Assembly (NCBI GenBank): GCA_902579585.1
Contig: CACHHJ010000002.1
Coordinates: 1 to 64,000, forward strand
Source of the DNA: an uncultured Pelagibacteraceae bacterium
GTDB lineage: Bacteria; Pseudomonadota; Alphaproteobacteria; Pelagibacterales; Pelagibacteraceae
Reading direction: 5' to 3'
Length of the DNA: 64,000 bases
The notes below the pieces were generated by a model. It did not search any database. It saw nothing but the letters and a program-made list of their open reading frames with translations, and was not told the origin of the DNA. Position 1 is the first letter of the stretch, and each line of letters opens with the position of its first letter. The position numbers and the translations under genes are program-made. Positions 10,627 to 19,597 of this stretch are shown piece after piece.

Positions 10627-12444
10627 TTATTCAACTGTAACAGATTTGGCTAGGTTTCTTGGCTTATCTATATCGCATTTTTTGAATAAAGCTACGTGAT
10701 ATGAAAGAAGTTGAAGAGGTATAGTAAACATAAAAGGTGAAAGAGTTAAATCAGAGTCTGGTAAATTAATTTGAAACCTTATATTTTCACTAATAACCTT
10801 TCCGTCAGAATTAGTTAATAATAACACTTTGCCACCTCTAGCTATAACTTCTTGCATATTCGATAAAGTCTTTTCAAAATATTTATCTTTTGGTGCAATA
10901 ACTACAACAGGTAAACCATCTTCTATTAATGCTAAAGGACCATGTTTCATTTCACCAGCAGGATAACCTTCGGCATGTAAATATGAAAGTTCTTTTAATT
11001 TTAGTGCACCTTCTAATGCAATTGGAAATGAAGAGCCTCTTCCTAAAAACATTGAGCCTTTTGACTCATAAATATCTTTTGCAATCAATTGAATTTTTTC
11101 TTCTTCTTTTAACGCTTCACTGATTAGTCTGGGTAATTTTTTTAATTCAGAAATTTTCTTTTTATATTCAACATTATGCATGTCATCTCTGACCTCAGAA
11201 ATTTTTAAAGAGAGTAAATATAAAACTAACATTTGACCAACAAAAGCTTTTGTGGAAGCCACTCCTATTTCTGGTCCAGCATGAATTGGTAAAACACAGT
11301 CTGAGTTTCTGGCTATTGAACTTTCAACAACATTTATAACTGAACAAGTTTTAACATTTTGCCTTCTACAAAGATCTAAAGCTGCATATGTATCAGCAGT
11401 TTCGCCGGATTGTGATACAAAAATATAAAGGGCTTTTTTATCAAATCTAACTTTTCTGTATCTAAATTCTGAGGCTATGTCGACTTCAATATTTAAAGAT
11501 GTAAACTCCTCAAACCAATATTTTGCTACTAAACAAGAATGGTAGGCAGTTCCACATCCAATCAATACTACCCTATTTATTTCTTTTGGATCTAGTGGAA
11601 GGTTGTAAAAATTTATTTCCTCTCTGATTTTATCGATATACTCTTTTAAACAAGTTTTGACAGTAACAGGTTGTTCAAAAATCTCTTTTATCATGAAATT
11701 CTTATAATTCCCCTTACTAACTGACTCTTTATCCTCAGAAAGTGTAAAAATTTCTTTATTAATTTTATCTTTATTATGATTATAAAATTTAACTTCATCT
11801 TTAGATAAAACACATACATCTCCATCATCTAAATATGAAATTTTGTTTGTCATTGACTTTAAAGCATATGAATCAGAACCTAAATAATTTTCATTATTTG
11901 AATAACCAACAGCTAAGGGACTACCTCTTCTGGCACCGATGACAAAGTTTTTGTGATTTTTAAATATTATACCCAAAGCAAAACTACCTTTAAGTAAATC
12001 TATAGTTTCAAATACCGCTTTTAAGGGATCCAATTTTTTTAATTTTTCTGTAAGAAGAACTGTTATTACTTCAGTATCTGTTTGAGATTTAAAAGTCGTA
12101 CCAGATTTTTCAAATTCTTTTTTAAGTTGATCAGAATTTTCTATTATTCCGTTATGTACTACTGATACTATGTCACTTGAGTGAGGATGAGCATTAATTT
12201 CGTTTGGAACTCCATGTGTTGCCCACCTTACATGTCCTATACCTAAATTTCCTTCGTTTGGACTTTGAAATAAAATTTTTTCGAGTTTTTCTACTCTACC
12301 AGAACATTTTTTTTCATTGATTTCACCATTTGCAATTGTAGCAAGACCTGCGGAGTCATAACCGCGGTATTCCAATTTTTTCAAGGCATTTACAATGTTA
12401 GTAGAAACTTTTTTATTGCTTGCTATACCTATTATCCCACACAT
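10627..12444 (-). CDS. glmS: Glucosamine-6-phosphate synthase (isomerizing)
   Basis: MCGIIGIASN N-terminal Ntn glutaminase; two SIS domains. Confidence 0.97.
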   Translation of the reverse strand: MCGIIGIASNKKVSTNIVNALKKLEYRGYDSAGLATIANGEINEKKCSGRVEKLEKILFQSPNEGNLGIGHVRWATHGVPNEINAHPHSSDIVSVVHNGIIENSDQLKKEFEKSGTTFKSQTDTEVITVLLTEKLKKLDPLKAVFETIDLLKGSFALGIIFKNHKNFVIGARRGSPLAVGYSNNENYLGSDSYALKSMTNKISYLDDGDVCVLSKDEVKFYNHNKDKINKEIFTLSEDKESVSKGNYKNFMIKEIFEQPVTVKTCLKEYIDKIREEINFYNLPLDPKEINRVVLIGCGTAYHSCLVAKYWFEEFTSLNIEVDIASEFRYRKVRFDKKALYIFVSQSGETADTYAALDLCRRQNVKTCSVINVVESSIARNSDCVLPIHAGPEIGVASTKAFVGQMLVLYLLSLKISEVRDDMHNVEYKKKISELKKLPRLISEALKEEEKIQLIAKDIYESKGSMFLGRGSSFPIALEGALKLKELSYLHAEGYPAGEMKHGPLALIEDGLPVVVIAPKDKYFEKTLSNMQEVIARGGKVLLLTNSDGKVISENIRFQINLPDSDLTLSPFMFTIPLQLLSYHVALFKKCDIDKPRNLAKSVTVE

Positions 12445-13085
12445 TATTTTTTACTCCTATAATTTTCTATTTCTTCTTGTTCAGACCTTTCCAAAGCCAA
12501 AGAGTTTTCTTTCACATCTCTTGTGATTACAGAGCCAGCGCCAATAATTGATTTTTTTTTAATTTTAACTGGAGCGACTAAAGATGTATTTGATCCAACA
12601 AAAACATCATCAGAAATAATGGTTTTGTTTTTTTTAATTCCATCATAATTACAGGTAATCGTTCCAGCTCCAATATTAGTATTTTTTCCAATCTCACTAT
12701 CGCCAATATAAGATAAATGATTGACCTTTGATTTCGAATTAATTTTAGATTTTTTTGTCTCTACGAAATTTCCAATTTTTACACCTGGCATTAAGTGTGT
12801 TCCTTCTCTAATTCTTGCGTAAGGTCCTATTGTTACTTTGTTTTCAATTTTTGCACCCTCAATATGACTGAATGATAAAATTTCAACGTTGTTACCTATT
12901 CTTACTTTTTTACCAATAACTACATAAGGGTTAATAGTCACATTTTTTCCAAACTTAGTGTCTTTAGATAAAAAGATTGTTTCTGGAGCAATTAAATTTA
13001 CACCAGACTTTAAAGCTTTTTTTCTCAATCTTTCTTGAATTGCTTTGTATGTAACAGCTTTTTTAAATTTTGAATTTGTGTTCAT
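12444..13085 (-). CDS. GlmU-type glucosamine-1-phosphate N-acetyltransferase domain only (left-handed beta-helix)
   Basis: 213 aa; PYARIREGTHL, NHLSYIGDSEIG, NIGAGTITCNYDG, VFVGSNTSLVAPV; begins at the linker-like QERLRKKALKSGVNLIAPETIFL; no pyrophosphorylase domain. Confidence 0.88.
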   Translation of the reverse strand: MNTNSKFKKAVTYKAIQERLRKKALKSGVNLIAPETIFLSKDTKFGKNVTINPYVVIGKKVRIGNNVEILSFSHIEGAKIENKVTIGPYARIREGTHLMPGVKIGNFVETKKSKINSKSKVNHLSYIGDSEIGKNTNIGAGTITCNYDGIKKNKTIISDDVFVGSNTSLVAPVKIKKKSIIGAGSVITRDVKENSLALERSEQEEIENYRSKK

Positions 13086-13114
13086 TAAAATTTCTCTTTA
13101 CATTAGAATTATGA

Positions 13115-13147
13115 TTGTAATAAGTCACAAAATATTTCTTATTACAA
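13115..13147. promoter_or_regulatory. Inverted repeat in divergent intergenic region (candidate operator)
   Basis: ttgtaataag-N13-cttattacaa, perfect 10-bp arms, between the glmU-like and gph genes. Confidence 0.45.
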
Positions 13148-13157
13148 CTTGAACAAA

Positions 13158-13820
13158 ATGACTCAAAAATTAACAATTTTATTCGATCTAGATGGTACAC
13201 TAGTTAATACGGCTCCTGATCTAATGGCTGCACACAATCACGTTATGAAAAAATTTGGTTACCAACAAAAAAATCTTAGTGATATTAAACATATTGCTGG
13301 CAAAGGTGCATGGATCATGATGCAAAGATCTTTCAAAGAGGAAATTAAAGATGAAAAATTAAAAAAAGAAATGGTAAGAGAATTTTTAGATTATTATGCT
13401 AAAAACATTGATAAAAATAGTACGCCTATAAATGGCGTGACTAGTTTTTTAAAATGGGCACAGTCGAAGAAAATCCCTATGGGTGTGTGCACAAATAAAC
13501 AAGAGAGACTTGCAGTTGATTTGTTAAAAAAAATAAAGTTAGAGGAATATTTTCATTACATTGCTGGTTGTGATACATTTGATTTTAATAAACCCGATCC
13601 TAGACATCTTACAAATGTGATTGAAATAATTGGCGGAGATATAAATAAAGCTTTAATGATCGGTGATAGTGAAGTGGATTCTCAATCAGCAATTAACGCT
13701 AAAATTCCTTTTATATTAGTTGAAGATGGATATACAGAAAAGAAAATTGACCAAATTCCACATGATATTGTCGTCAAAAATTTTTTAAATTTTGAAAAAA
13801 TAATCGAAAAATTTTTATGA
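13158..13820 (+). CDS. gph: HAD-superfamily phosphoglycolate phosphatase-like
   Basis: FDLDGTLVNTAPDL, GVCTNK, MIGDSEVDSQSA; ATG at 13158 preferred over TTG at 13149. Confidence 0.85.
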   Translation: MTQKLTILFDLDGTLVNTAPDLMAAHNHVMKKFGYQQKNLSDIKHIAGKGAWIMMQRSFKEEIKDEKLKKEMVREFLDYYAKNIDKNSTPINGVTSFLKWAQSKKIPMGVCTNKQERLAVDLLKKIKLEEYFHYIAGCDTFDFNKPDPRHLTNVIEIIGGDINKALMIGDSEVDSQSAINAKIPFILVEDGYTEKKIDQIPHDIVVKNFLNFEKIIEKFL

Positions 13821-14419
13821 TAGATTTTCAACTACTATCTGCATTGGTCACTTATTATTTTATCATGTTTGCAACACCTGGACCTAATAATGCAATGTTA
13901 ACAGCTTCTGGATTGAAATTTGGTTTTGTAAAAACTTTACCACACTTGATAGGAATACCTTTGGGTCATATTTTTCAAATAGGACTTGTGTGTTTCGGCT
14001 TTGGAAATCTTTTTATATTATTTCCAGAATTACAATTTTATATGAAGATATTATGTTTTGTTTATTTAATATACTTGGGCTGGAAAATTATTGGCTCTTT
14101 TAGTTTGGTTGAAAAAGATACAGGTGGTCGACCTTTAAAATTTTATGAGGCATCTTTATTTCAGTTTATAAATCCAAAAGCCTGGGCAGTTGCTATTACT
14201 GTTGCGTCTGGTTTTTTCCCCACTGAGGAAAACTTTATTATTGCTACAATGTTCTTAGTGATTACTGCTGCGATAGTTTGTTTTCCATCTATATGTATTT
14301 GGGCAATTTTTGGTAATAGTCTAAGAATCTTTATCAAAAACACTAAAGCTAAAAAAATAACTGAATATATTTTGGCGGTTTTGTTAGTTTTAACTGCTAT
14401 AGTTGTATTATTAAAATAG
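13817..14419 (+). CDS. LysE/RhtB-family transporter
   Basis: FATPGPNNAMLTASGLKFGF N-terminus, hydrophobic, 200 aa. Confidence 0.88.
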   Translation: MIDFQLLSALVTYYFIMFATPGPNNAMLTASGLKFGFVKTLPHLIGIPLGHIFQIGLVCFGFGNLFILFPELQFYMKILCFVYLIYLGWKIIGSFSLVEKDTGGRPLKFYEASLFQFINPKAWAVAITVASGFFPTEENFIIATMFLVITAAIVCFPSICIWAIFGNSLRIFIKNTKAKKITEYILAVLLVLTAIVVLLK

Positions 14420-14457
14420 TCTTTGATTTTATATTTTTGTTTTAATATAAAAACTTG

Positions 14458-15354
14458 ATGCATTTTACAAAAAAAGATGCCAAAACAAAAAGGAAAGATT
14501 TTTTAAATAATCTTAAAGAAAAAAAATTACTTAGATTTCCAGGTGCTTACAATCCTTTGTGTGCAAAATTAATTGCAGAGATAGGCTTTGATGGCGTGTA
14601 TATATCTGGTGGAGTTATGTCAAATGATCTTGGAATTCCAGATATAGGTTTAACCACTTTAAAGCATGTCAGTTATAGGGCAAATCAAATTGCTAAAGTC
14701 ACTGATTTACCAACAATAGTTGATGCAGATACTGGTTTTTCAGATTGTAGTAAGACGATAGAAACTTTTGAAGAAATGGGTCTCTCTGGATGTCATATAG
14801 AAGATCAAATTGCGGAAAAAAGATGTGGTCATTTAGATAACAAAGAGCTTATTTCAAAAGATCAAATGGTAAAAAAAATTAAAGAAGCTGTTGCATCAAG
14901 AAAAGATCGAAATTTTTCAGTTATAGTGAGAACTGATGCAAATCTAGTAGAAGGACTTGAAAAAACAATTGAGAGAGTAAAGGCTTATGAGGCTGCAGGT
15001 GCAGATATAATATTCCCTGAGTCGATGAAAGATGAAAAAGAATTTGAAAGTATAAGAAAAAACTCAAAAGTATTCTTATTAGCTAATATGACAGAATTTG
15101 GGAAATCGAAACTATTATCCACAAAAGAACTAAAAGATTTAGGTTATAATATTGTAATATATCCAGTAACAACACAAAGATTAGCAATGAAAAGTGTGGA
15201 GGATGGCTTGAAGTCTATTTTTAAGGATGGACATCAAAATAATATTATAGATAAAATGCAAACTCGAAAAAGATTGTATGAATTGGTAGAGTATGAAAAG
15301 TATAATACTCCAGATAAAAAAATTACTGATTTTAAAACAGAGGGACATGAATAA
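14458..15354 (+). CDS. prpB: 2-methylisocitrate lyase
   Basis: PEP mutase/ICL family: RFPGAYNPLCAKLIAEIGFDGVYISGG, EKRCGH; followed by prpC. Confidence 0.9.
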   Translation: MHFTKKDAKTKRKDFLNNLKEKKLLRFPGAYNPLCAKLIAEIGFDGVYISGGVMSNDLGIPDIGLTTLKHVSYRANQIAKVTDLPTIVDADTGFSDCSKTIETFEEMGLSGCHIEDQIAEKRCGHLDNKELISKDQMVKKIKEAVASRKDRNFSVIVRTDANLVEGLEKTIERVKAYEAAGADIIFPESMKDEKEFESIRKNSKVFLLANMTEFGKSKLLSTKELKDLGYNIVIYPVTTQRLAMKSVEDGLKSIFKDGHQNNIIDKMQTRKRLYELVEYEKYNTPDKKITDFKTEGHE

Positions 15355-15356
15355 AT

Positions 15357-16481
15357 ATGGCTGAAGAAATTAAAAAAGGTTTGATGGGAATAGTTGTTGA
15401 TGAAACTACAATCTCGCAAGTGATGCCTGAAATAAATTCTCTAACTTACAGGGGTTATAAAGTCCAAGATCTTTGTGAAAAATGTAGTTTCGAAGAGGTA
15501 GCTTATTTAGTTTTGAATGGCGAACTTCCAAAATCTAAAGAGCTTAAAAAGTTTATTAAAGAAGAAAGGAATAATCGAAAATTATCAAAACAAATTTTAA
15601 GTGATATTAAAAATATGCCGAAAAAGGCACATCCTATGGATGCCATTAGATCTGCAGTTAGTTTGATGGGTCTTGAAGATAAAGATACAAGGGATAACTC
15701 GCCAAAAGCAAATATGAGAAAAGCTATGAGAATTTTTGCTCAAACTCCTACTGCTGTAGCAGCATATTTTAGAGCTCGAAAAGGTAAGAAATTTATTCCT
15801 CCAAATAAAAAATTGTCTTATTCAGAAAATTTTTTTAGCATGATGTTTGGAAAAGTTCCTAATAAAGAAATTGTAAAAGCTTTTGATGTTTCAATGATAC
15901 TTTACGCTGAACATAGTTTTAATGTTTCTACTTTTACTGCGAGAACTATCACAAGCAGTCTTTCTGACATGCATGGAGCTATCACTGGTGCAATAGCAAG
16001 TTTAAAAGGCCCATTACATGGCGGTGCAAACGAAGCAGTGATGCATATGTTTAAAGAAATTAATAAACCGGAAAAAGCTGAAACATGGATAAATAACGCT
16101 CTAGACAAAAAGAAAGTTGTTATGGGTTTTGGACACAGGGTTTACAGAAGTGGAGATTCTAGAGTCCCAACAATGAAAAAATACTTTTTAAAAGTCGCAG
16201 AACTGAAAAAAAATACAAAATATCCCAAAATGTATGAAACTCTTGAAAAAATTATGCTTGAAAGAAAAAATATTCACCCAAATGTAGATTATCCTTGTGG
16301 TCCCACGTATCATTTAATGGGTATAGATACAGATTTTTTTACACCAGTTTTTGTTATGGCAAGAATAACTGGCTGGTCAGCTCATATAATTGAGCAACAT
16401 GCGGCTAACAAGCTTATAAGACCTTTGTCTAAGTACAAAGGTAGCGAACACAGAGAAGTTTTATCCTTAAATATTAGATAA
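15357..16481 (+). CDS. prpC: 2-methylcitrate synthase / citrate synthase family
   Basis: Citrate synthase fold motifs: GPLHGGANEAVM, MGFGHRVYRSGDSRV, ARITGWSAHIIEQ. Confidence 0.9.
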   Translation: MAEEIKKGLMGIVVDETTISQVMPEINSLTYRGYKVQDLCEKCSFEEVAYLVLNGELPKSKELKKFIKEERNNRKLSKQILSDIKNMPKKAHPMDAIRSAVSLMGLEDKDTRDNSPKANMRKAMRIFAQTPTAVAAYFRARKGKKFIPPNKKLSYSENFFSMMFGKVPNKEIVKAFDVSMILYAEHSFNVSTFTARTITSSLSDMHGAITGAIASLKGPLHGGANEAVMHMFKEINKPEKAETWINNALDKKKVVMGFGHRVYRSGDSRVPTMKKYFLKVAELKKNTKYPKMYETLEKIMLERKNIHPNVDYPCGPTYHLMGIDTDFFTPVFVMARITGWSAHIIEQHAANKLIRPLSKYKGSEHREVLSLNIR

Positions 16482-16483
16482 TC

Positions 16484-17485
16484 TTACGAGAATGCCTCTG
16501 CCCAAGAACCTTTTGTAGATGCTTTAGAATACTCTGTAGCTCTACCTTCAAAAAAGTTCATATGTTCAACAGCATTGAGCATAGTATCTAACCAGGTAAG
16601 AGGGTTTTTGTCGATTTTGTAAATTGGCTGTAAACCAAGCTGGATTAACCTTCTGTCGCCTATCCACCTAATATATTTCTTAACCTGATCAGCAGTCAAA
16701 CCTTCTATTGGTCCCATTTGAAAAGCTAAATCAATAAATGAATCTTCGTGTGATATAATTGTTTTACAAGCATCATAAAGTTCGTTTTTTAATTTATCAT
16801 TCCAGATTTCAGGGTTTTCCTTTATAAAAGCTTTAAACAACCTAATCATAGAATTGCAATGAAGGGTTTCGTCTCTTACAGACCAAGTAACTATTTGGCC
16901 CATTCCTTTCATCTTGTTATGTCTTGGAAAATTCAGAAGAATTGCAAAACTTGCAAAAAGCTGAAGTCCCTCAGTGAAAGCACTAAATACGGCAACTGTT
17001 TTTGCAATGTCGGCTTTTGAATTAACATTAAAGCCTTGCATATAGTCGTATTTGTCTTTCATTTCTTTGTATTTCATAAATGCAGAATACTCTGACTCTG
17101 GCATTCCTATTGTATCGAGTAAATGTGAGTATGCTGCTATATGTACTGTCTCCATGGCAGCAAATGCTGTCATCATCATTAAAACTTCTGTTGGCTTAAA
17201 AACAGTTGTGTAATGTCTTAAGTAACAGTTGTTAACTTCAACATCAGCTTGAGTAAAAAATCTAAAAATTTGAGTTAAGAGGTTTTTTTCACCTTGTGAT
17301 AAATTCTTTTGCCAATCTCTCACATCATCGCCGAGCGGTACTTCTTCTGGTAACCAATGTATTCGTTGTTGAGTTAGCCATGCGTCGTAGCACCATGGAT
17401 ATCTAAAGGGTTTGTATACTGGATTTTCTACTAATAACCCACCTTTGAAAACTTCTTTTTCTTTTTTTAAGTTAATTACTGACAT
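16484..17485 (-). CDS. nrdB: Ribonucleotide reductase class I beta subunit
   Basis: FTQADVEVNN, AAMETVHIAAYSHLL (metal ligands and radical Tyr position kept), SVRDETLHCNS; ORF extends to 17494. Confidence 0.94.
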   Translation of the reverse strand: MSVINLKKEKEVFKGGLLVENPVYKPFRYPWCYDAWLTQQRIHWLPEEVPLGDDVRDWQKNLSQGEKNLLTQIFRFFTQADVEVNNCYLRHYTTVFKPTEVLMMMTAFAAMETVHIAAYSHLLDTIGMPESEYSAFMKYKEMKDKYDYMQGFNVNSKADIAKTVAVFSAFTEGLQLFASFAILLNFPRHNKMKGMGQIVTWSVRDETLHCNSMIRLFKAFIKENPEIWNDKLKNELYDACKTIISHEDSFIDLAFQMGPIEGLTADQVKKYIRWIGDRRLIQLGLQPIYKIDKNPLTWLDTMLNAVEHMNFFEGRATEYSKASTKGSWAEAFS

Positions 17486-19428
17486 GATAAACACTCCTCA
17501 TATTTGTTATCCTCATTACTTGATTCTTTTTTATTTGAATAAACATTCTTTGTCACATCTGTGGATGAACCTGCATTAATATTTTCTGCTCTTTGAATAG
17601 ATTTAGATCTGCAGTAGTAAAGGCTTTTTAGACCTTTTTTCCAAGCCTGGAAATGTAACTGATGAAGGTCTTTTTTGTGGACATCAGCAGGTACAAAAAC
17701 GTTGACTGATTGTGCTTGGGAAATGTGGGGAGTTCTATCTGCACCTAATTCAACAATCCATCTTTGATCTATTTCGAAAGCTGTTTTGAATGTTTCTTTT
17801 TCTTCTTTGGTTAAAAATTCAAGGTGAGAAACCGAACCCTGATTTGTTGTTATAGTAGACCAAACTTCATCTGTGTTCTTTCCATGTTTTTCTAAAATTT
17901 TTGTTAGATACTTATTTCTAACATTGTATGAACCGGAAAGAGTTTTGTGAGTATAACTATTGGCAGCGATAGGTTCAATCCCAGGTGAAGCTCCACCACA
18001 AATAATTGAAATTGAAGCTGTAGGGGCAATTGCAGTTTTATTTGAAAATCTTTCTTTTATTCCAAACTCTTCGGCATCTGGGCACGCCCCTCTTTCCTCG
18101 GCAAGATCTTTTGACGCTTGGTCAACCTTTTTTTGTATTAATGCAAATATTTTTTTATTCCACACTTTGCTCATTACAGATCCGAAGGGAATTCCTTTTT
18201 GTTGAAAATAAGAATGTAATCCCATAACGCCTAAACCAACACTTCTTTCCCTTGCTGCAGCATATTTTGCATTTGCAAAACTATCAGGAGCTTTATTTAT
18301 AAAATCTGTAAGAACGTTATCTAAAAATCTCATTATATCTTCAATAAAATTTTTATCGTCTTTCCATTCGTCATATTTTTCTATATTTAAAGAAGATAAA
18401 CAACACACTGCTGTTCTCTCATTTCCTTCTCTGTCTTTTCCAGTAGGCAATGTAATCTCACTACAAAGATTTGATGTTTTAACTGTCAGCCCTGCTAATT
18501 TGTGATGCTGCGGTATTTGTCGGTTTACAGTATCGATATAAATTATATAAGGTTCGCCTGTTTCCACTCTTGCAGTTAAAAGTCTTATCCATAAATTTCT
18601 TGCAGATAAAGTTGCTTGAACTGATCCGTCTTTTGGACTTTTTAGAGCCCACTGACTATCTGTTTCAACTGCTCTCATAAAAGCATCAGAAACTAAAATA
18701 CCATGATGCAAGTTCAAAGATCTCCTGTTGGTATCCCCACCCGTGGGTCTTCTCATTTCTATAAATTCTTCTATCTCGGGATGATCAATTGGGAGATAAC
18801 ACGCTGCAGATCCTCTTCTTAGAGAGCCTTGACTAATAGCCAAAGTTAGTGAGTCCATCACTTTGATGAAAGGTATTATCCCTGACGTTTTGCCAACTTT
18901 ACCAATCTTTTCTCCGATAGATCTTAGGTTACCCCAATAACTTCCTATTCCTCCACCTCTTGCAGCTAGCCAAACATTTTCGCTCCATAAATCTAAAATG
19001 CCATTCAAACTATCTCCCGCTTCGTTTAAAAAACATGAAATAGGCAAACCTCTTTCTGTGCCGCCGTTAGATAGAACTGGTGTAGCAGGCATAAACCATA
19101 AATTACTAATATAATTATAAAGCCTTTGGGCGTGAAGATTATTGTCAGCATAAGTGCTTGCTACCCGAGCGAACAAGTCTTGGAAAGATTCATTCTGTCC
19201 TAAATATCTATCAGATAAAGTTGCTTTACCAAAATCAGTGAGATTTTTATCTCTTGATCTATCGATTTTGATTATAATCCCTTTATCATTTTGAAAAAGT
19301 TCTGTTTCTTGGTTTAACGAGAATAAATCTGGTTTTTTGTTATCAATATCTTTTAAAAGATCGTTATTTTCAATCTTATCTAGATTTGAGACAGCCTTTT
19401 CTATTGCCAAAGTTACATTTTTATTCAT
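17476..19428 (-). CDS. nrdA: Ribonucleotide reductase class I alpha subunit, no obvious N-terminal ATP-cone
   Basis: PATPVLSNGGTERGLPISCFL, NLCSEITLP, ERSVGLGVMGLHSY, C-terminal CLSC tail. Confidence 0.95.
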   Translation of the reverse strand: MNKNVTLAIEKAVSNLDKIENNDLLKDIDNKKPDLFSLNQETELFQNDKGIIIKIDRSRDKNLTDFGKATLSDRYLGQNESFQDLFARVASTYADNNLHAQRLYNYISNLWFMPATPVLSNGGTERGLPISCFLNEAGDSLNGILDLWSENVWLAARGGGIGSYWGNLRSIGEKIGKVGKTSGIIPFIKVMDSLTLAISQGSLRRGSAACYLPIDHPEIEEFIEMRRPTGGDTNRRSLNLHHGILVSDAFMRAVETDSQWALKSPKDGSVQATLSARNLWIRLLTARVETGEPYIIYIDTVNRQIPQHHKLAGLTVKTSNLCSEITLPTGKDREGNERTAVCCLSSLNIEKYDEWKDDKNFIEDIMRFLDNVLTDFINKAPDSFANAKYAAARERSVGLGVMGLHSYFQQKGIPFGSVMSKVWNKKIFALIQKKVDQASKDLAEERGACPDAEEFGIKERFSNKTAIAPTASISIICGGASPGIEPIAANSYTHKTLSGSYNVRNKYLTKILEKHGKNTDEVWSTITTNQGSVSHLEFLTKEEKETFKTAFEIDQRWIVELGADRTPHISQAQSVNVFVPADVHKKDLHQLHFQAWKKGLKSLYYCRSKSIQRAENINAGSSTDVTKNVYSNKKESSNEDNKYEECLSCQ

Positions 19429-19464
19429 AATTTCCCTATTTTACTGACTTATTTGAGCAAAACA

Positions 19465-19507
19465 ACTATATGTTGTGTTACAGTTTTATTAATACACTAA
19501 ATAACAT
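19465..19507 (-). promoter_or_regulatory. Candidate tandem NrdR boxes upstream of nrdA
   Basis: Minus strand ACACAACATATAGT (19465-19478; 13/14 by hand to remembered ACACWATATMTWGT) and plus strand ACACTAAATAACAT (19494-19507; 10/14), 15 nt gap. Confidence 0.5.
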
Positions 19508-19597
19508 ACATAGCAAGAGAACATTATATGAACATAAATGTTTTTTCAAGTTTAAAATAATTCTGTTAAATCTATTGTTAATAAATCAATTGAAATA

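Noticed and set aside
16484-19428. nrdA/nrdB as an atypical metal-radical or ATP-cone variant
   Set aside because: NrdB retains the expected ligand and Tyr positions and NrdA retains its CxxC tail; only the absent ATP-cone is notable, which is seen in other class I enzymes.
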